A stretch of 7,662 nt of DNA, taken from contig JAHEEL010000112.1 in assembly GCA_024640745.1 (NCBI GenBank), forward strand, positions 1-7,662, in the 5' to 3' direction. The notes beneath the pieces were generated by a model. That model was not told where the DNA came from, did no database searches, and saw only the letters and a program-made list of their open reading frames with translations. This document shows positions 5,815 through 7,662 of this stretch, piece by piece (position 1 is the first letter of the stretch; each line of letters opens with the position of its first letter). The stretch is from Actinomycetes bacterium. Its GTDB lineage: Bacteria; Actinomycetota; Acidimicrobiia; Spongiisociales; UBA5794. The position numbers were made by a program, and so were the translations under genes.

Positions 5815-6148
5815 GCAGCCGTAACTGGCGCAAGGGCCCTATCCGAGCTCAGCAGATGCCCCGACGACAGATTTGTCGATTCTCTCCCCGCCCACAGTCG
5901 ACCATGCAACAGGCCACCGCAGCAGCGCATAGCGGGCACGACAGCGGAGCGTTCCTCGGCCTTGATGCGACGCTCGACATCGCGATGACCGACCGTGGCG
6001 GCCAGGGATCGCCAGCCGCCGCCGCGGGCCCGGCGCCGATCACCTTGTCGCAAAGAACGGTCCGACCGCTCAAGGGCTCCTTGTTGTGCTCACCCACCGA
6101 GTTCGTTTCCCGGTCGACTGCATTGCGGGAGCTGCGTAGGGTGAGTTC

Positions 6149-7129
6149 GTGCTGGGGACACGCTTCACGGAAATGTTCGGTCTGGACTATCCGGTGATGT
6201 CGGCGCCGATGGGCGGACACAGCGGCGGTGGTCTGGCCGGTGCGGTGTCCAGCGCCGGCTGCCTTGGATCGTTCGGGGGGATGGGCCCGGGTCTTGGTCC
6301 GGGCTGGATCACTCAGCAAGTGGTCGCTCTCCGCGCAGCGACGCAGCGACCGTTCGCGATCGGCTTCATCACGCCGTTCCTCGACTTCGCAGCGCCGCTA
6401 CTGGACGAGGCCCTCGAGCAGCACCCCGACGCAGTGTGCTTGTCGTTCTCCGCCCCTGGTGCCTGGGCGGACCGGATTCGTGATGCGGGCGCGAAGCTCA
6501 TCTGTCAGGTCCAGGACCTCGACGACGCCGACATGGCGGTCGACTCCGGCGCGGACGTGCTGGTCGCACAGGGCACCGAGGCGGGAGGTCATACCGGTTC
6601 GATGAGCTTGCTCCCACTCCTCGCGAGCGTCGTCGAGCGGCACCCTGACACTCCCGTCCTCGCAGCTGGAGGAATCGGCGACGGTCCCACGATGGCCGCA
6701 GCGATGGTCGCGGGCGCCGACGGGGTGATGATGGGCACCGTGTTCCTCGCGACCGTCGAGGCGACCGAGGTCGACGACACCTACAAGGAACTGATCGTTG
6801 CGAGCGACGGCACCGACACGGTGCTGACCGATGTGTACGACATCGTCGGTGGTTACCCGTTTCCGCCGTCCATTTCCGATCGGATGCGAGTTAACCGGTT
6901 CAACACGGAATGGGCTGGCCGCGAAGACGAGTTGCGCTCTCGACGGGAGGAGTTTCAGGCGCACGTGAGCACCGACGGACCGTTCGATCCAGAAGTCCAC
7001 GCTGCGCGCTACGGACAGGCGGCAGGCTTCGTCGACCAGATCCGGCCAGCCGCGGACGTCATACAAGCCCTCGTCGAACAAGCCGAGACCGTCTTGCGCA
7101 CCCGGCCAGGGAAGCTGCGGTCGGGGTAG
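6149..7129 (+). CDS. Nitronate monooxygenase-family FMN oxidoreductase
   Basis: 326 residues, normal for the nitronate monooxygenase (formerly 2-nitropropane dioxygenase) family. These TIM-barrel FMN enzymes oxidise alkyl nitronates; many members have other or unknown substrates. Seen in order: FGLDYPVMSAPMGG (10-23) at the N-terminal FMN site; GCLGSFGGMG (37-46); CLSFSAPG (97-104); AQGTEAGGHTG (140-150), with His148 matching the catalytic-base His of the family; AAGGIGDG (172-179), phosphate binding; GADGVMMGTVFLAT (189-202), the last FMN loop. The start is GTG 6149, with AGGGTGAG (6138-6145) three bases upstream and GGAG further up. ATG at 6173 would cut off the conserved first strand. It is divergent from the cyclase/ATPase gene, and no other gene follows in its direction. 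The enzyme looks complete; nitronate as the real substrate is not certain. Confidence 0.9.
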   Translation: MLGTRFTEMFGLDYPVMSAPMGGHSGGGLAGAVSSAGCLGSFGGMGPGLGPGWITQQVVALRAATQRPFAIGFITPFLDFAAPLLDEALEQHPDAVCLSFSAPGAWADRIRDAGAKLICQVQDLDDADMAVDSGADVLVAQGTEAGGHTGSMSLLPLLASVVERHPDTPVLAAGGIGDGPTMAAAMVAGADGVMMGTVFLATVEATEVDDTYKELIVASDGTDTVLTDVYDIVGGYPFPPSISDRMRVNRFNTEWAGREDELRSRREEFQAHVSTDGPFDPEVHAARYGQAAGFVDQIRPAADVIQALVEQAETVLRTRPGKLRSG

Positions 7130-7189
7130 CACAACACGGCACACGCTTCGAGATCTCAGCTCGGCACGAGGTCCCTGCTGGTCTCGGCT

Positions 7190-7206
7190 CGAGCACGCAG
7201 TGCTCG
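7190..7206 (+). terminator. Hairpin 60 bp after the nitronate monooxygenase stop, possible terminator
   Basis: CGAGCAC (7190-7196), loop GCA, GTGCTCG (7200-7206): seven perfect pairs, GC-rich. It is the first strong hairpin downstream of the gene. No T-run follows, so it would be a U-less terminator if it acts as one. Confidence 0.35.
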
Positions 7207-7472
7207 CAGCGCCCGGAGCGCGTGGTGCTCGCCCCCGGCAGCGTAGACGTAGCGAATCACAGCGGATGGGCAGTCGGTGGCGCCCAGATTTCTCACCACC
7301 ACTTCCCGGCTCAACCTGCCCATAGCGGCTGTGCTCGGTCAGGCGTTCAGAAACGCGCAGACTCGTTGCCGCTCCCACCCGTGCGAGATCGGCACGGATG
7401 CGCTCGGCGACCGTGCTTCAGAAAGAGCGTCGCCTTGGTAGAAGAGGTCCACGACGCCTTAGACCGACCGGC

Positions 7473-7520
7473 GTGCCGGATCCTGTGGCGGGGCGAGCGC
7501 TGCTGGAGCTCGTCCGCTAT
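7473..7520 (+). repeat. Degenerate dispersed repeat, copy C
   Basis: Aligns with copy A 449-495: TGCCGGATCCTG and GCGAGCGCTG are identical, then GGA, CGTC and GCTATG match. I count 38 identities over 49 columns with two 1-base gaps. The 5' AGCTGGCGGAGCCG block of A and B is not present here. Read from GTG 7473 it gives VPDPVAGRALLELVRYGPA and a stop. Copy A gives MPDPE, a one-base deletion, then RALSEYVAM. This suggests the repeat was once coding. Confidence 0.45.
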
Positions 7521-7527
7521 GGACCAG

Positions 7528-7547
7528 CGTGAGGGACGGTTCTCACG
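7528..7547. other. Small hairpin directly after copy C
   Basis: CGTGAG (7528-7533) and CTCACG (7542-7547) pair perfectly around an 8-base loop. The 5' arm overlaps the stop of the short frame that runs through copy C. No T-run follows. Confidence 0.2.
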
Positions 7548-7580
7548 GCAAGCCGAGGCGTGAATCGGGGACAGGTCACC

Positions 7581-7614
7581 GCAGTCCTCCCTGCCGTTGA
7601 GAGCGGAGGATCGC
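7581..7614. terminator. Dyad near the right edge, possible terminator
   Basis: GCAGTCCTCC (7581-7590) and GGAGGATCGC (7605-7614) pair at nine of ten positions, including one G-T, around a 14-base loop. If a leftward gene ends at 7625, this dyad lies about 10 bp past its stop, where a terminator would be. The GGAGGA could alternatively be a ribosome site for a rightward gene starting at GTG 7618. Confidence 0.25.
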
Positions 7615-7624
7615 TGGGTGGAGC

Positions 7625-7662
7625 TCAGTTCGTCGAGAGCTGTGCGGCCGACAGGTCGTCTG
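7625..7662 (-). CDS. Possible C-terminal end of a leftward gene
   Basis: The minus strand reads DDLSAAQLSTN followed by TGA (7625-7627). Ten of the eleven codons end in G or C, as in the firm genes here, and a dyad follows the stop. Eleven codons cannot identify a protein, and the frame could be chance. A competing reading is a rightward gene from GTG 7618 (VELSSSRAVRP), with GGAGGA seven bases upstream but poorer third positions. Confidence 0.25.
   Translation of the reverse strand, partial: DDLSAAQLSTN

Larger units (their letters stand above)
5660..6148. other. Divergent spacer between regulator and nitronate monooxygenase genes
   Basis: 489 bp. Frames open on both strands (plus 5667-6197; minus 5849-6319) are Arg/Ser/Pro-rich, lack ribosome sites and resemble no family, so I do not call genes. 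Contents: a 16-bp palindrome (5702-5717), a 9-bp-arm hairpin (5784-5814), and nested GGCGGC/GCCGCC (5997-6002/6015-6020) and TGGCG/CGCCA (5996-6000/6010-6014) dyads that exclude each other. I find no strong -35/-10 pair for the rightward gene. The length, well above that needed for two promoters, leaves room for a small RNA, a decayed gene or extended regulation. Confidence 0.45.
7130..7624. other. Gene-poor region after the nitronate monooxygenase gene
   Basis: About 495 bp. Open frames here are extensions or shadows rich in Arg, Ser and Pro; none has a ribosome site plus a recognisable protein. It holds a GAGATCTC palindrome (7150-7157), a 7-bp hairpin (7190-7206), repeat copy C (7473-7520) in a 44-codon frame from ATG 7398 to TGA 7530-7532, a CGTGAG/CTCACG hairpin (7528-7547) and a GGAGGA-containing dyad (7581-7614). 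It could be a graveyard of decayed genes. Confidence 0.45.

Noticed and set aside
5660..5833. 58-residue N-terminal extension of the regulator
   Set aside because: Arg-rich, unlike the family, and it would run through the 16-bp palindrome and hairpin. The start next to the cyclase motif fits known relatives.
5667..6197. Plus-strand 176-codon frame in the divergent spacer, and minus-strand 5849-6319
   Set aside because: No ribosome sites, low-complexity composition, overlap with the firm nitronate monooxygenase start, no family resemblance.
6398..7378. 326-codon minus-strand frame
   Set aside because: Antisense shadow of the nitronate monooxygenase gene that runs into non-coding DNA.
1..7662. 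CRISPR array, insertion sequence ends, phage attachment site or toxin-antitoxin pair
   Set aside because: No regularly spaced repeats, transposase or integrase, tRNA edge, or pair of small overlapping genes was seen.

Overview
The window is high-GC DNA with GC-rich third codon positions. Its genes use GGAG-type ribosome sites, at least one apparent leaderless start and a GTG start. Together with the protein families present, this suggests an actinobacterium, with Acidimicrobiia or a Mycobacteriales relative both possible. No rRNA, tRNA or protein diagnostic of a genus is present, so the placement is inference. I see no transposase, integrase, CRISPR array or phage gene.

Layout, left to right. 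(1) The 5' part of a leftward gene for a SnoaL/NTF2-like protein runs off the left edge (1-166). (2) A gene-poor stretch of about 480 bp (167-644) holds two hairpins, a degenerate repeat copy (A) and a candidate promoter. (3) A rightward PPOX-type FMN flavoprotein gene (645-1271). (4) A convergent intergenic region with a second repeat copy (B) and a long hairpin. (5) A leftward block: a nucleotidyl cyclase/STAND ATPase regulator (2984-5659), a short-chain dehydrogenase (2089-2823) and a MaoC-type hydratase (1499-1990). (6) A 489-bp divergent spacer rich in dyads. (7) A rightward nitronate monooxygenase-family gene (6149-7129). (8) About 500 bp without a convincing gene, carrying a third repeat copy (C) and several hairpins, then possibly the last codons of a leftward gene at the right edge.

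The SDR and MaoC genes are co-directional and 97 bp apart. They could act in successive steps on acyl-CoA or related carbonyl substrates (inference). The regulator lies upstream on the same strand and is divergent from the nitronate monooxygenase-like oxidoreductase, so it could sense a signal for this small redox cluster. The sequence does not show this directly.

The part least explained by known genes is the intergenic repeat family A/B/C, two copies of which bracket the PPOX gene. Next are a 16-bp palindrome upstream of the regulator and three GTCGAC sites laid across the PPOX promoter. I found no clear new multi-gene system.
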